Source of the DNA: Kingdonia uniflora
Lineage: Eukaryota; Streptophyta; Magnoliopsida; Ranunculales; Circaeasteraceae
DNA: 64,000 bases
Assembly: GCA_014058105.1 (NCBI GenBank)
Contig: JACGCM010001129.1
Span: forward strand, 3,359,001-3,423,000
Direction of reading: 5' to 3'
A program made the position numbers and the translations under genes. The notes under the pieces were generated by a model. It was not told the DNA's origin, searched no databases, and was given only the letters and a program-made list of their open reading frames with translations. Positions 1 to 11,104 of this stretch are shown here, in pieces; position 1 is the stretch's first letter, and each line of letters opens with the position of its first letter.

Positions 1-63
1 TTATCTTTAGATATTATAACTGTTAATCCTTCTATAGTAGATTATTACTCAACACAATTAAGA

Positions 64-378
64 TTTTGACGGAATAGGAGCAGGTCATACCTCATAAAGG
101 AACTGGCATTACAAATGAAAACTGGCAAAAAAATTCACTATAATCTTATCTTTCTACCAGTTCGTCGACAACTCACTCAAATGAAAATGATTGTTCTTTA
201 TTTTTCATCTTTTCTTACAGTTAATACTCGTATAAGTAAGAATATCAATTACTCTAAAATTAAAGGATTTTTTGACAAAATAGGTGCAGGCCGGACCTCA
301 AAAAGGTATTGACATTACAAACGAAAAATGGCAAGAAATCTCACTATAATTATATATCACTACTAGTTTATCGACAAT
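64..378. repeat. Satellite-like tandem repeat, first block
   Basis: About one and a half units of a tandem repeat. Each unit opens with a motif like TTTTGACAGAACAGGTGCAG (near 64 and 268) and continues through an AATTGGCGTTACAAAT-like segment, a TCTCACTATAATCTTATCT segment and a GTAAGAATATCAATT-like segment. Spacing here is about 204 bp. The second unit breaks off near 378, where unrelated sequence begins; the array resumes near 1012. No coding potential is seen: short open frames in it are not conserved between units. Confidence 0.8.
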
Positions 379-1011
379 CGGTCGATCACTAGAAATAGTA
401 CTCCATTGAGCCAATATTGTCTCCACCTTTACCACCTAATTGGGCGAGGTTAGGTGTGGGGCTTTGTTCTTGAAAGGCCTCGGTGCAATTTTATAGTCTT
501 TATCTCCTTATATTCTTGTGTAAACTACATCTTTAACCCGATGTGGGACTAACTTTGATCCACCGATCTTAAAATATGTAGCTTTGCAATCACTTATCAT
601 CGAGGCCTTTTAAGACAAATAAAATCCTACACCTCTATGCGGGAGGCTATTAAGGTAAGGACAATTTCTATGGTATAATGTAACATTAAAATGGTTTTTG
701 ATTCGAGGACGACTCCTTTCTAAGATCATAAGGTGAATTGTAATAGTCTCACATAGGGTATTAGCTAGTCTGGGGTGAGATCCCTATGTAGCCTTGTGCT
801 CACACTTAGCACTGAGGCCTTTTGAAATTCAAGCAAAACCTTGCACCTTTGTGAAAGAGGTGACAAATGTGCGAACAATATCTACGGTGGAATGGAGCGA
901 CACCTGTTAACCTTGAATATGACTAAGTTAAGTTAACAAAGTAAAAAACTAGGAGAACTGAAAGCACATTCAATACCCGGTAACCATCTGGTGATGGCTA
1001 AACCGCAAAAA
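379..1011. repeat. Insertion inside the satellite array with its own ~200-bp duplication
   Basis: About 630 bp unlike the satellite unit, interrupting it mid-unit. It carries two diverged copies of a ~200-bp segment (about 540-735 and 740-935). Each has a GATGTGGGACT-like or CATAGGGTATT-like start and a GAGGCCTTTT motif (near 603 and 806), followed by a CACCT..GAGGT segment. It may be a fragment of a non-autonomous retroelement; no clear termini were found. Confidence 0.5.
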
Positions 1012-2290
1012 ATAGATTGGCGTTACAAATGAAGCCTTACAAGAAATCTCAATATAATCTTATCTTACTATCAATTCATTGACAGCTCACTCCAATGGAG
1101 ATGACCGTTCTTTATTTCTTTATCTTTTCTTTACAGTTAAGACTCAAAAAAGTAAGAATATCAATTACTCTAAAAATCATGATTTTACAATAAAGATTTT
1201 GACAGAACAGGTGCAGGCCTTACCCTGAAAAAGAATTGGCGTTACAAATAAAAACAGGCAAAAAATCTCATTATAATCTTATCTCACTACCAGTTCATCG
1301 ATAGTTCACTCCAATGGAGATGGCGGTTATATATTCTTCATCTTTCTTTACAGCTAATACTCAGGGGGAAAAAATCAATTGCTCTAAAAATGAAGATTTT
1401 AGAATAAAGATTCCGTTGGAATAGGTGCAGGTTGGACCTCAAAAAAGAAAATAGCATTACAAATGTAAACTGGCAAGAAATTTTACTATAATCTTATCTC
1501 ACTACCGGCTCATCGACAACTCACTCCAATGAGGATGACCATTCTTTATTTCTACATCTTTTCTTTACATCTAATACTTGAAAAAGTAAGAATATCAATT
1601 GCTCTAAAAATCATGATTGTACAATAAAGATTTTGACAAAACAGGTATTGGTCATACCTCGAAAAGGAATTGGCGTTATAAATAAAAACTGACAAGAAAT
1701 CTCACTATAATCTTATCTCTCTACCAGTTCATCGACAACTCACTCCAATGGAGATGACAGTTCTTTATTTCTTCATCTTTTCTTTACAACTAATACTCGA
1801 ATAAGTAAGAATATCAATTCCTCTAAAATTAAATGATTTTACAATAAGGATTTTGACAAAACAGGTGCAGGCTAGACTTCGGAAAGGAATTGGTGTTACA
1901 ATCGAAAACTGGCAAGAAATCTCACTATAATCTTATCTCATTACCAGTTCATCGACAATTCACTCCAATGGAGATGATTGTCCTTTATTTTTTTCATCTT
2001 TCTTTATAGCTAATACTCTAAAAAGTAAGAATATCAATTGCTCTAGAAATTAAGATTTTTTTTAATAAAGATTTTGGCGGAACAGGTGCAGGCTCGATCT
2101 CAAAAAGGAATTGGCGTTACTAAAAAACAGGCATAAAATCTCACTATAATCTTATCTCATTACCAGCTCATCGACAGCTCATTCTAGTAAGGATGACCGT
2201 CTTTATATCTTCATCTTTCTTTAGGTAATAGTAAAAAAAGTAAGAATATTAACGACTCTAAAAAATAAGACGTTATAGTCATGATTTTAA
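1012..2290. repeat. Satellite-like tandem repeat, main block
   Basis: The array resumes mid-unit and runs for about six units. Units begin near 1195, 1408, 1626, 1848 and 2068, giving spacings of about 213, 218, 222 and 220 bp. Shared landmarks are the TTTTGACA opening, GGAATTGGCGTTAC, ATCTCACTATAATCTTATCTC, the segment around CATCGACAACTCACTCCAAT and AAAAAGTAAGAATATCAATTG. Units differ by point changes and small indels, so the array is old or relaxed. Confidence 0.85.
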
Positions 2291-2341
2291 CGTAACTGAT
2301 GACAGATGGTTCTCACTCAAGACCCTTTTTTGACAAGCTTA

Positions 2342-2508
2342 GAGCATCCACAGTAGATTACCTAAAAATATAGCTAGTTGTGTGTGGTGGATGTGGATTT
2401 GAATCTCCTCTAAAATATAGCTAAAAAAACTACCAAATTGTCTAAAAATGGTGTTTTTAGTTCTTTTGCATCTCTAAAATAACTTTAGAGAGGCTGTTGT
2501 GGATGCTC
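2342..2508. mobile_element. Tourist-like MITE (PIF/Harbinger-derived), 167 bp
   Basis: The element has terminal inverted repeats GAGCATCCACA (2342-2352) and TGTGGATGCTC (2498-2508). A TTA target-site duplication lies at 2339-2341 and 2509-2511. The 3-bp TTA/TAA target is typical of the PIF/Harbinger superfamily. It has no coding capacity and lies about 550 bp upstream of the HIPP start codon. Confidence 0.85.
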
Positions 2509-2511
2509 TTA

Positions 2512-2992
2512 TCTTAAGTTAAATATGATTGACATACTACATAGATTCTTACTGAAGAACTCAACTCCTCAGTCAAAATTGACATTGGCGTGTACATTCA
2601 TAATCCTCCGTCGTGGCAATCGGCCGATCACAGAAGTGACTTCGGACATAGTATTGTTGCCTCTACTTTTATATAGAGGACATCACCGGCTTAAACATAA
2701 GGGAGACATTCACCTAATCTCACCTACGGCAATACACACCTATAAACTTAAAAAACCTTCTAAAACATTCAGCCTCCCTTTGTTCGTGCCAAACAGCACG
2801 TGCCACTGTAATACTGCCACGTCACAGTGATAATGACGATGATGAAAAGAGATTCTAGATCTAACGGTGGTGGTGAAGAGAGATTTTAACACCTACATTG
2901 AGACAGAATCTGTGTTTGAGAGAGATAGAAAACGCTTTAAACCCAATTAATGCGTCATTAGTACTTGTTTATCGTTATTAAACAGACCTCAC
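2512..2992 (+). promoter_or_regulatory. Upstream region of the HIPP gene
   Basis: Non-coding stretch between the MITE and the HIPP TATA box. An open frame at 2525-2830 has no recognisable domain and is not believed. It holds CACGTG (2800-2805), the G-box core bound by plant bZIP/bHLH factors. I see no other strong element. Confidence 0.35.
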
Positions 2993-3000
2993 TATAAAAA
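2993..3000 (+). promoter_or_regulatory. TATA box of the HIPP gene
   Basis: TATAAAAA lies 54 bp upstream of the ATG at 3054. That places a transcription start at about 3025 and gives a very short 5' UTR. It is the only good TATA match close to the start. Confidence 0.6.
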
Positions 3001-3053
3001 CTATCACTCTCTTTCTTTGTAACTCTTACAACCAGAACCTTAAAGGGGCAACA

Positions 3054-3079
3054 ATGGGGGAGGTACTAAAACCCCACAC

Positions 3080-3138
<59 letters not shown>

Positions 3139-4656
3139 ATTCTCTCTCTGGGGTTTCTTTAAATTTTGATTTTGATTGAGTTTTTCATGGTTTTGCAGGA
3201 AGAGAAGAAAACAGAGGAGAAGAAAGCCGAGGAGAAGAAACCAGAGGGAGAAGAGAAGAAAACAGAGGAACCCAAAGAAACTCCACCACCACCTCCTCCT
3301 CCTCCTCCTCCTCCTCAAGAGATTGTGCTCAAAGTTTACATGCATTGTGAAGGGTGCGCAAGGAAAGTGAAGAAATGCCTTAAATGGTTCCCAGGTGAGA
3401 TTCTTAGAGATAGGTATCTGGGAAATGTTGTTTGAATTTGAAATAAAAATGTGTTTTTTATGGTTTGATCAGGTGTTGAGGATGTGCTGACTGATTGTAA
3501 GTCCAGTAAGGTGATTGTGAAGGGAGAAAAAGCAGATCCCATGAATGTTTTGAAGAGGGTTGAGAAGAAGACTCGTCGAAAAGTGGAGCTTTTATCGCCG
3601 ATACCAAAACCTCCAGTTGTTGAAGAAGCAAAGAAGGTTGAAGAAGAGAAACCAAAACCAGAGGAGAAGAAGGAAGAGGTTTATTTCAGACCCCATTGAT
3701 TTTTTTCTTCTCTGTCTTGTAATCTAATTTTGCTCTGTTTATACTTTTCAGCCACCAGTGGTTATTACAGTGGTGTTGAAGGTTCACATGCATTGTGATA
3801 ATTGTGCTCTGGAAATGCAAAAGCGTATAATGAGAATGAAAGGTTTGTTCTTCAATTTCTTCTTAATTGAGAAAGGGTTTTAGAGATTTAACTGTTTTAT
3901 CTGTTATATTTCCTTGATTTGTTTCCTTTAGACAAAATTAAATTACATTTTTTTTTAATCAATTCATATTCGTTTCCGGCGTTTTAATTCTCATCGAAAA
4001 GTCCCATTCTAGATTATGTTTTGATATATTTTCTTCAATTTTGTAATCTCTAACTAGGTTCTCTAGATGTGGTCATGAGTCTCATGTGGGGTTTTAGAGG
4101 TTCCAAAATCCCAAATTTTGATCTTAGTAGTCCAGAGTTTTGACATTGTAATGATATAACCCTATGATTTTGCTACTAGTAAGATAGCCTATTTTGGTTT
4201 TCATTTCTATGCCATGTTTTTGGACTCTAGAATCTAGAGATGGGCAATAATGATTGATAATGGCTCAATTCTGTATTTTCAGGAGTTGAATCAGCAAAAC
4301 CAGACCTGAATAGCTCACAAGTAACTGTTAGAGGCATATTTGATCCTGCAAAGCTCGTTGAGTTTGTGTACAAGCGAACAGGAAAACGTGCCGTGATTGT
4401 TTCACAGCCAGAGAAGAAGAAAGAGGAGGAGAAGCCTAAAGAGGAGAAGAAAGAAGAGAATGGTGAGAAAGGCAAAGAGGGAGAGAAAGAAGAGAAGAAA
4501 GGAGAAGAAGAAGCAAAAGCAGCAGAAGAGGAAACAAAGGTTGAGTTGAATAGGAATGAATTCTACTATTATCCTCAAAGAGATTCAATGGAGTATCATT
4601 ACCCTACTCCCCATTTGTTCAGCGATGAGAATCCTAATGGCTGCTCAATCATGTAA
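3054..4656 (+). CDS. Heavy-metal-associated isoprenylated plant protein (HIPP), two HMA domains
   Basis: Five exons are inferred: 3054-3062, 3199-3394, 3473-3678, 3752-3842 and 4283-4656. All junctions are GT/AG and the frame is continuous, giving 291 residues. The protein starts MGE, then a Lys/Glu-rich stretch and an 11-proline run (residues 32-42). HMA domain 1 has the metal motif MHCEGC (51-56) and HMA domain 2 has MHCDNC (150-155). A long Lys/Glu-rich linker follows, and the C-terminus is CSIM (288-291), a CaaX farnesylation signal. In this plant family the Cys pairs bind transition metals such as Cd, Zn or Cu, and the lipid anchors the protein to membranes. Exon 1 codes only three residues and is followed by a (CT)n intron. 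Both metal sites and the CaaX box are intact, so the gene is probably functional. Confidence 0.93.
3082..3135 (+). repeat. (CT)n microsatellite in HIPP intron 1
   Basis: A run of about 27 CT dinucleotides starts some 20 bp after the 5' splice site of intron 1. It is close to the promoter and probably length-polymorphic. GA/CT runs near plant transcription starts are often bound by BPC/GAGA-type factors; that role is inference here. Confidence 0.9.
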
Positions 4657-6122
4657 GTTTTAGCATAAACCTTTGCGGGTAACTCATACTAGGGAATAAA
4701 TTTATTTTATTTTGTCTCTAAACCTGGAGAGCAAATTAAAATCTGGAGTTTTGTGAAGATGTAGTAGTTTTCTCTTTTGAATCAGCTTAATATATATCAG
4801 AGTAAAAATTATCAGATGTCTTAGATTGCTTGTCTTTTGGATACATTTTAATGAATTGTCTTAATTTTATTCATCGTGGTTTTTCACGCAGTTTTGTAAG
4901 GAATACTGGTTGATATACTTCTCATCTAGAATTGCAGTTACGTGCTTTGATTCTTAAGGGAAAGGAAAAGAAAAGAGTATTACTGGAGCATTTGATCCGG
5001 TGTTTTGAATCTCAAGCTCCAACTCCAGGCACTCACACTCCTCCCTGAGATGCTCTTGTTATGCTCTTGTTTTTGCCCAAGTTGTGATTTCAATGTTGGT
5101 CAAGGTGGGTGGTGAGAACATTGTCATGTAGAGTGGATTATGGTCCATTGTTTTACCTCGAAACTGTGGAACTTTAAACTTAGTTTTTAACATTGGAAGA
5201 GAGAGGTTGTGGTTGTGGGTGGAGAAGTGGCAATGGTTTATAAGTTTTGGGAAGAAGAGCCAGAAACCTCTATTCTTGGAAAGATCAAAATACATTTCCA
5301 AATCATATTTGTCTGCCATTCTCCGCAGAGATTACTCTCTCTGCTCCTTCTCAATCAAACAAGCAAAAAAAGTCGTATCATTTGGCCTAATTAAGCAAAA
5401 ATGAGGTGATTTAGGAATGGAAGGCAGACGAATTGGCAAACTTTACACTTGGTAAGGAGTAAATTCATACTAGTATAGTAAAATTATTGTGGAATGAATG
5501 TTTGCAGCAACTTTACCAAGAAGTTTGGTGGTTATCACATGGTCATTTGTACTCTCTCCTGGCTGATAGAGTCATAGAGCTATGATATCTGTTCAGATGA
5601 GATGGTCCCGGGGGAAATTATTGCCTCGTACTCATTTTACAGAGACAATCGCCTGTCTTAGGGCCCAAACTAGATTCATTATAGCTCAAAAACATTTGGT
5701 ACATTAAGTACATTACACCTATCAGATGTCGGTGCTACGGTGGTCTGTCTGAAGATCACCTTAATCCCCTATTTAGAGCTTTCCTAGTGTAGGTGAAGAT
5801 AGTTTTGAAGCGGTTTTAATGACCTCGGAATTACATTAGTTTCAACATTCTCATTTTCATCATTGACCTTATATATTCTTGCAAAACTATACCTGCTTAT
5901 GTTTGACTTAAAATCAAGTTAAAGAACGGTTGAGGACGTTATTTGATCATTTGTGGATGGTGGAACACTAAAGTTTATTATGATTTAGGGGCAAAGTAGT
6001 GAGTGGTGGTCATTAAAAAGTTTGGAGATAGGCCCGAGGAGACATAAAATATGAGATTTATGTTGTGTTCTTAAGAAACAAAGGTCACACTATAAAGGAA
6101 TACCTACTTCCATCTTTCCTTC
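4657..6122. other. HIPP 3' UTR and intergenic DNA, no gene seen
   Basis: The HIPP 3' UTR starts here; AT-rich sequence follows. The short open frames near 5059-5404 overlap on both strands, have no start context or domain, and are not credible genes. Nothing else was recognised. Confidence 0.6.
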
Positions 6123-6125
6123 TAA

Positions 6126-6594
6126 TAGCATGGGCAACAAGGTAGCTATCGCTATGTTAGCGATTCAAATTCATAAAAAATCTCTTTTCCAGATAATTAT
6201 CGCGCTAATTTTGAGAAAATCAGTAGCTGGCGAGCCCGTTCATGTCAGCGTGTCAGTAGGCCAGCTTAAATGAATTATTAAAAAAAATTACTATTAAAAA
6301 AATGTTTTTTTTAAATATTTAACTGCAACAATTGAATTGGCGCAGTGTATATATATTTATTTATTATTATTATTTATTATTTTAAAGAAATAAAAAAATG
6401 TTGGCATTGGCGCTGCTGCGTCAATTGAATTGGGGCACATTTTTATTTTTTATTTTTTTTATTTATGAAAAAAAAATCTGACATCCATTCCCACCCTGAA
6501 AAAGACCATTTTTTTACCCCTGGCTACATGTCATATTTTTTCTGATTTTACGCCTACGTGGCTCGCTAACTTTGTTAGCCTGCTACCCATGCTC
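6126..6594. mobile_element. Tourist-like MITE (PIF/Harbinger-derived), ~469 bp
   Basis: The left end is TAGCATGGGCAACAAGGTAG. The right end read inward on the other strand is GAGCATGGGTAGCAGGCTAA, so the inverted repeats share AGCATGGG plus scattered matches. A TAA target-site duplication lies at 6123-6125 and 6595-6597, as in PIF/Harbinger elements. Internally it is very AT-rich and non-coding. Confidence 0.75.
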
Positions 6595-6597
6595 TAA

Positions 6598-8225
6598 GCA
6601 ACAAACCTAACCTAGCTATGTCTTATGTCTGTCTTAAATAGAGTGCTCAAGCCCAAGACGGGCTTTGGGCGCCAATATGTTACATGTTCAACTCAGTATG
6701 CAATCTCTAGTTTGAAAATTAATGGAACTCTCTTATTTATTACTGTCATTTTGTTAAGGTGTAGAGGTGCATTCAACTATTTTTAAGAGCTTTTGAGCTA
6801 GTACATTAAGACCAATGTGGCTTCTGCTTATATAATTGGCTTTAGAGACGCATTCAAATTATTCGGATGCATTCTTGAAACTAGCTCCAAAGGTAGTAGA
6901 CTTGAATGGCCAAGCAATCTAAAATGAAACTGGCTATTTTAACAATCTAAAGTTATCCCTAAATTTATAATTACCACACCTAATATATCATACATTACTT
7001 TAGACAAAATGATATTAGTAGTTTTTAGGTGTCGAGTTTCGTTCCTGCTTAAGTAGCTATGAATTCAGTTCAACAAATCACTATTTTTGCGTGTTTGGAA
7101 GGTATTGTAGGAAATTTATAAAATTACTATGATTAATAGTAGGCTATGGAAAATAGATTATACTAACTTCTTCTCCTGCTTTTGCAAAATCCTCTTGTTT
7201 TTGAGTGAGTCTTCCCTTGGCTGCAGACCTTAATGGGATGGTTTTCTGTATTGTAGCCTCCAGAGGGGTTTCCTCTCTATTTAACATAATATAGTTTGAG
7301 TGGTCTTCTCATTATACCCTCAAGCCCTAATAAAGAGTAATACTAGGTCTCACCAACTTTAAGTTGGTGTAACAATTAGGCACAACCAATAACCCCTATA
7401 CGACCTATTAACATGTGTGCTCATGAACCGAAAGATAAAACATTGAGTAGTGCATGTATAGGTGAAAAATCCAATAATCTCCCACCCGGCGCTAACTTGA
7501 TTTTCAAGAAAAATATTTTTAGCCTGATTCACAATTTTTTATGAAAAATGGATGACCATCATTTGTTTTTAAAACCACGCATGATAATTTGTTGAAGGCA
7601 ATGTTACATCGAACTTGACTGTCACTCTACGACTAAAAAGATGCTAACACAGTTCATGGACAAATTTTGGTCAGGCCTTTGAGCACATGCCTAATTCATA
7701 GCGTAGACATCGGGTTAGCAACCTAAATAGCTTTTAAATGTAATTTATTTAGTGGTGGAGTTTAGCGTATAAATGACAAATGTACATCATAATGATGTGC
7801 TGGTAAATTTCTATTAGTATCATGCAACATGTGTTTACTAACACAAGTCATACTTTGACAAACCGTCATGCGAAATCCATCGCTCATACTGAAATGAAGG
7901 CCAAAGGATGTGGAGCCTACCCATATCCAGCCCAAGCAAACTTGAGAAACCTTTCAGTATTCTCTAAAGGCACTTGATACTTAGACAACCGTCATGCAAT
8001 AAAATCACTCATATATAAAACTTTATTACAATTGCATAATTAAAACTGCATATATGCACATATGATGACGGATCCAAATATAATTGTAGCTAAATAATCA
8101 TAATCAAATCTGAATGTCGGCCAAAATAATAACCGGGAATAACTCCCACATGGATAAAAAATCCTAATGCAGTAACAGTAATTAAAATAAATCAATAACT
8201 ACTCCCACGTAAAAGAGCGATCCTC
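6598..8225. other. Intergenic DNA, probably including a decayed copia 3' LTR
   Basis: No gene is seen. The part from about 7340 to 8220 directly follows the 3' end of the copia relic on the - strand and could be its LTR and 3' flank, but I could not define TG..CA ends. The remainder (6598-7340) is unassigned AT-rich sequence. Confidence 0.4.
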
Positions 8226-9000
8226 AAAGGGACTCCAGCAATCCCATACGCGTAACATGTCCCCCGAAGGCTGGTATTGAAAGTCGCTTAGTAAGCAGAT
8301 CAACAATCATCTCCACTGTCGATAAATAAGGAATTTTTATAACCTATTTTTTACTTTATCAATGATAGTGTGATTTTTAACGTCAATATACCTGTTATCC
8401 ATAGTCACGTTATCATTCTTAGCATATTTGACGACTGTCTCATTGTCGTAAAATACTCGTAATGGTCTAGAAATTGAATCAACAACCTTCAAATAATAAA
8501 TAAATTGATTGAGCCATACAGCTTGTCGGGAAGCCTCAAAACAAGCCGCATACTTCTATAGTAGAGGAAGCTACAAAAGATTGTTTGACACTTCTCCACG
8601 AGATCGCACTATAAGCAAGCATAAAAACATAACCATAAATAAACTTTTTGTCATCTTTGTCCCCTTCAAAATCTAAGTCGGAGTAGCCCAAAACCATGAG
8701 CTCATCTGATCTCCTATAAACCAATTTATAATCTCTAGTCCTCTTCAAATAGCGAAGAACCTTCTTGGCTTCCTGCCAGTGAACAATAGAAGGGTTCTGT
8801 TGGTACCTTCCTAATATCCCAATAACAAAAATGATGTTGCGTCTCATACATATTATGCCATAAATGAGGACACCAGCAACTAAATCATACTCCTTAGCGC
8901 TGTCTGAAGAAGCTGTCTCGTACAACATCATCTTCATAAAGATCGATATCTCCCTTGATAACATGGACTTCACCCACTTTGCAATCCTGCATGCCATTCC
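8226..9000 (-). pseudogene. Ty1/copia RT-RNase H C-terminal relic
   Basis: The - strand encodes the last part of a copia polyprotein. The YDLVAGVLIYGI block at the RT end is followed by the RNase H landmarks LGRYQQNPSIVHWQEAKKVL and GYSDLDFEGDKDDKKFIYGY. ISWRSVKQSFVASSTIE comes next, interrupted by a stop. Further downstream the typical copia ending is readable as DLLTKRLSIPAFGGHVTRMG. Gag, protease, integrase and most of the RT are absent. Family assignment is secure; the element is dead. Confidence 0.88.
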
Positions 9001-9076
9001 TCTTTAAAACTTTATCGACATACGCACTCTGGCATATTAAGTAATAAATGGTTCATTAGGATTCTCAATGTGTGCA

Positions 9077-9340
9077 TCAACAGTTGTATCTTTGGACTCC
9101 CCCGTGAATATACCATGTCGTATATGACTGATCTATACCATAAGTTAATAAATGAGTTCTTATTTCTTCAACTTCCTTTACCCCATTGACATTACGACCT
9201 TTGTTACAAAGACAATATGCTGTATTTCCTAAAGTTTGTTTTACATATTCAATGAACAACCCAACGCCATTGAGGAAATCATAAGTCAATCTACTTGCTT
9301 TCATCCAATTCTTGTTTAAATTCGAGGAAGACATGTTCAC
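9077..9340 (-). pseudogene. CACTA (En/Spm) transposase-associated domain relic
   Basis: The open frame contains WMKASRLTYDFLNGVGLFIE, a degenerate cysteine pair (CLCNKG), then EIRTHLLTYGIDQSYTTWYI and HGG. This order matches the N-terminal transposase-associated domain found on plant CACTA TNP2-like proteins (W..SR....F..GV..F...., C-x-C, V..HL...G....Y..W..HG). No DDE core is visible nearby. It is adjacent to the copia relic, showing mixed debris. Confidence 0.65.
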
Positions 9341-9654
9341 AAAACTTCAATATCTCTGGCTAAAACAAAATAGTCCTAAAGTGGGAAAATAAAGAAATAA
9401 CAAGTAAAAAAGGTTAATCATAGCTCCATGGTCTATATCTCTTGAAAATATATGCATCTTTTAAGTGTATCCCAATTAATAGGCAAGTGAGGTATAACCA
9501 ACAATTCCCAATAATCAATAATACAAAAATAATTTGAAAATTAATGTTTTCATACTCAAATAAATGGTAGCTACTCAAATTAAGCATAACATACAAGCAA
9601 ACAAAACCAAAAGTTGAATCAAGATAAGGACAGGCGATTACTGGATGTTGTTTA

Positions 9655-10116
9655 TTGTATCCAATGTTTTTTTATACAACTAAAGGCAAGGGTATTATGG
9701 TATGGAGACCCAACAATAGATTAGTTTCATTCACCAAGTCCAATGATGAAGAGGTCTTTATTTTGTTATTCCAGCTTAGTGCAAAGTTCATGATTCAAGT
9801 GGTCAAGTTCATTCGACGACTTGACAAGTTCTATCGCAGCCTAACTCAACCCCGAATTAATGACAGTACCACCAGAAACAAATTCATGGATTATACTGCT
9901 ACTATTTACCCCATTGGACTTATCAAACTAGAAGCAATCCATCATGGGTTCAAAACTGCAACCCAACTCAATTATCTTGATATTGAGATCCGGGGTGACT
10001 CCCTTTATGTTATTAAGGTATACCAAGAAGTGCAATTCTCCCTAGAAATCTATTTATCTAATAAGAGACATTCAGAATCATTTGAAAGAGATGGAAAACT
10101 TCTCTTTGATCCATGA
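9655..10116 (+). pseudogene. Possible RNase H-domain relic
   Basis: The 153-residue frame ends with KLEAIHHGFKTATQLNYLDI, then EIRGDSLYVIKVYQ. This resembles the RNase H segment of plant LINE-type proteins (EA..L..GL..A...G...., E.DS..V....). The N-terminal half is not recognisable and the catalytic DG motif is missing. It could instead be a chance frame. Confidence 0.4.
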
Positions 10117-11104
10117 TTACAAATCCAAGCGATGACAAGGGTGGGCAACACCAAAGTATACTGCCAGACTAGCACACTAAACTACCAATCACGAAACCCC
10201 TACAAGATGTGGCCTCGGACAATGATATTTAAAAGAAAGGATAAACTAGTGGCAAAGATGGTACAACTTAACAAGAGTTCATTGACACTACTTTGGGGGC
10301 TAATTAACAGCAAGATAAAATGTTATGTACATTAATGCAAAAAAGTGAATATCAACAATAATCATATGCGCACCATAAAATTTGCAAAAATGAGGATAAC
10401 CGAAGAAACAATAATTCAATTTTGTTGCTTACTTTGGAGGCTTAAAAGAGTCTTCAACTTGACATCACAACTTATACGTTATCACCTACAAAAACTAACA
10501 AAGATACAGCTTCAAAAACCAATGCGACGACCTCCATTTTGGTGCTTACTTTAAAAAGGCCCTAATTTTGGGTTTTTCAAAGATAATAAGAAAATAAAAG
10601 GTCTCCATAAGTAGTATGTTTAATAGTGATGGAGAAAAAGAAATAAACAACATGTATGAATATGAAGATCAAGTTAAATTAGGAAATATGAACAACATCA
10701 ATTTAATAGCACTAAACTCCCAAGGATTGTTTATTTTTGGAATCATCTCTAAACTATTAAGAAAAAACTAATTCTCCAAAACACCCTACTTTAAACTTCA
10801 ACTCTAACTTTTTTCCCCTAATTTCTTAAAACCCATTATAATTTTTGGAATCATCTCCAACACCTGTCTATTATATATATATATATATATATATATATTT
10901 GATAAAATGATGTAACTTTTTCATATTGGAAAACTGAAAGAATACAAGAAACAGAATTAACACTTTTTTTAAAAAAAAATTGTAAAGTAGTGACCATTTC
11001 AATTTAGTTAAGGTTAAAATGAGCACAAAGTGTGCACGAACAATACAAATTCTTCTCCTTTCCTACTAGTACTTCCTTCACTAGCTGAAATTACATTAAC
11101 TAAA
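10117..11104. other. Non-coding AT-rich stretch with (AT)n microsatellite
   Basis: Short open frames at 10132-10335 and 10345-10554 have no recognisable domain. A perfect (TA)n run lies at about 10870-10898. This is the 3' flank of the transporter pseudogene on the - strand; no clear retroposition poly(A) was found. Confidence 0.5.

Noticed and set aside
1..2290. CRISPR-like repeat array
   Set aside because: The repeat period is ~215 bp with no unique spacers; it is a eukaryotic tandem repeat.
3040..3345. 101-codon frame opposite HIPP exons 1-2 (arginine-rich, Phe/Leu-rich)
   Set aside because: It is the antisense of the CT repeat and the Lys/Glu/Pro-rich coding exon; composition explains it fully.
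5059..5404. Three overlapping short frames downstream of HIPP
   Set aside because: Different frames and strands over the same bases, no domain, no promoter or splice context.
10964..10979. Poly(T)/poly(A) run as a retroposition tail of the transporter pseudogene
   Set aside because: The T-run is only seven bases, is followed by an A-run, and lies ~125 bp from the stop; no target-site duplication was found, so retroposition is not shown.
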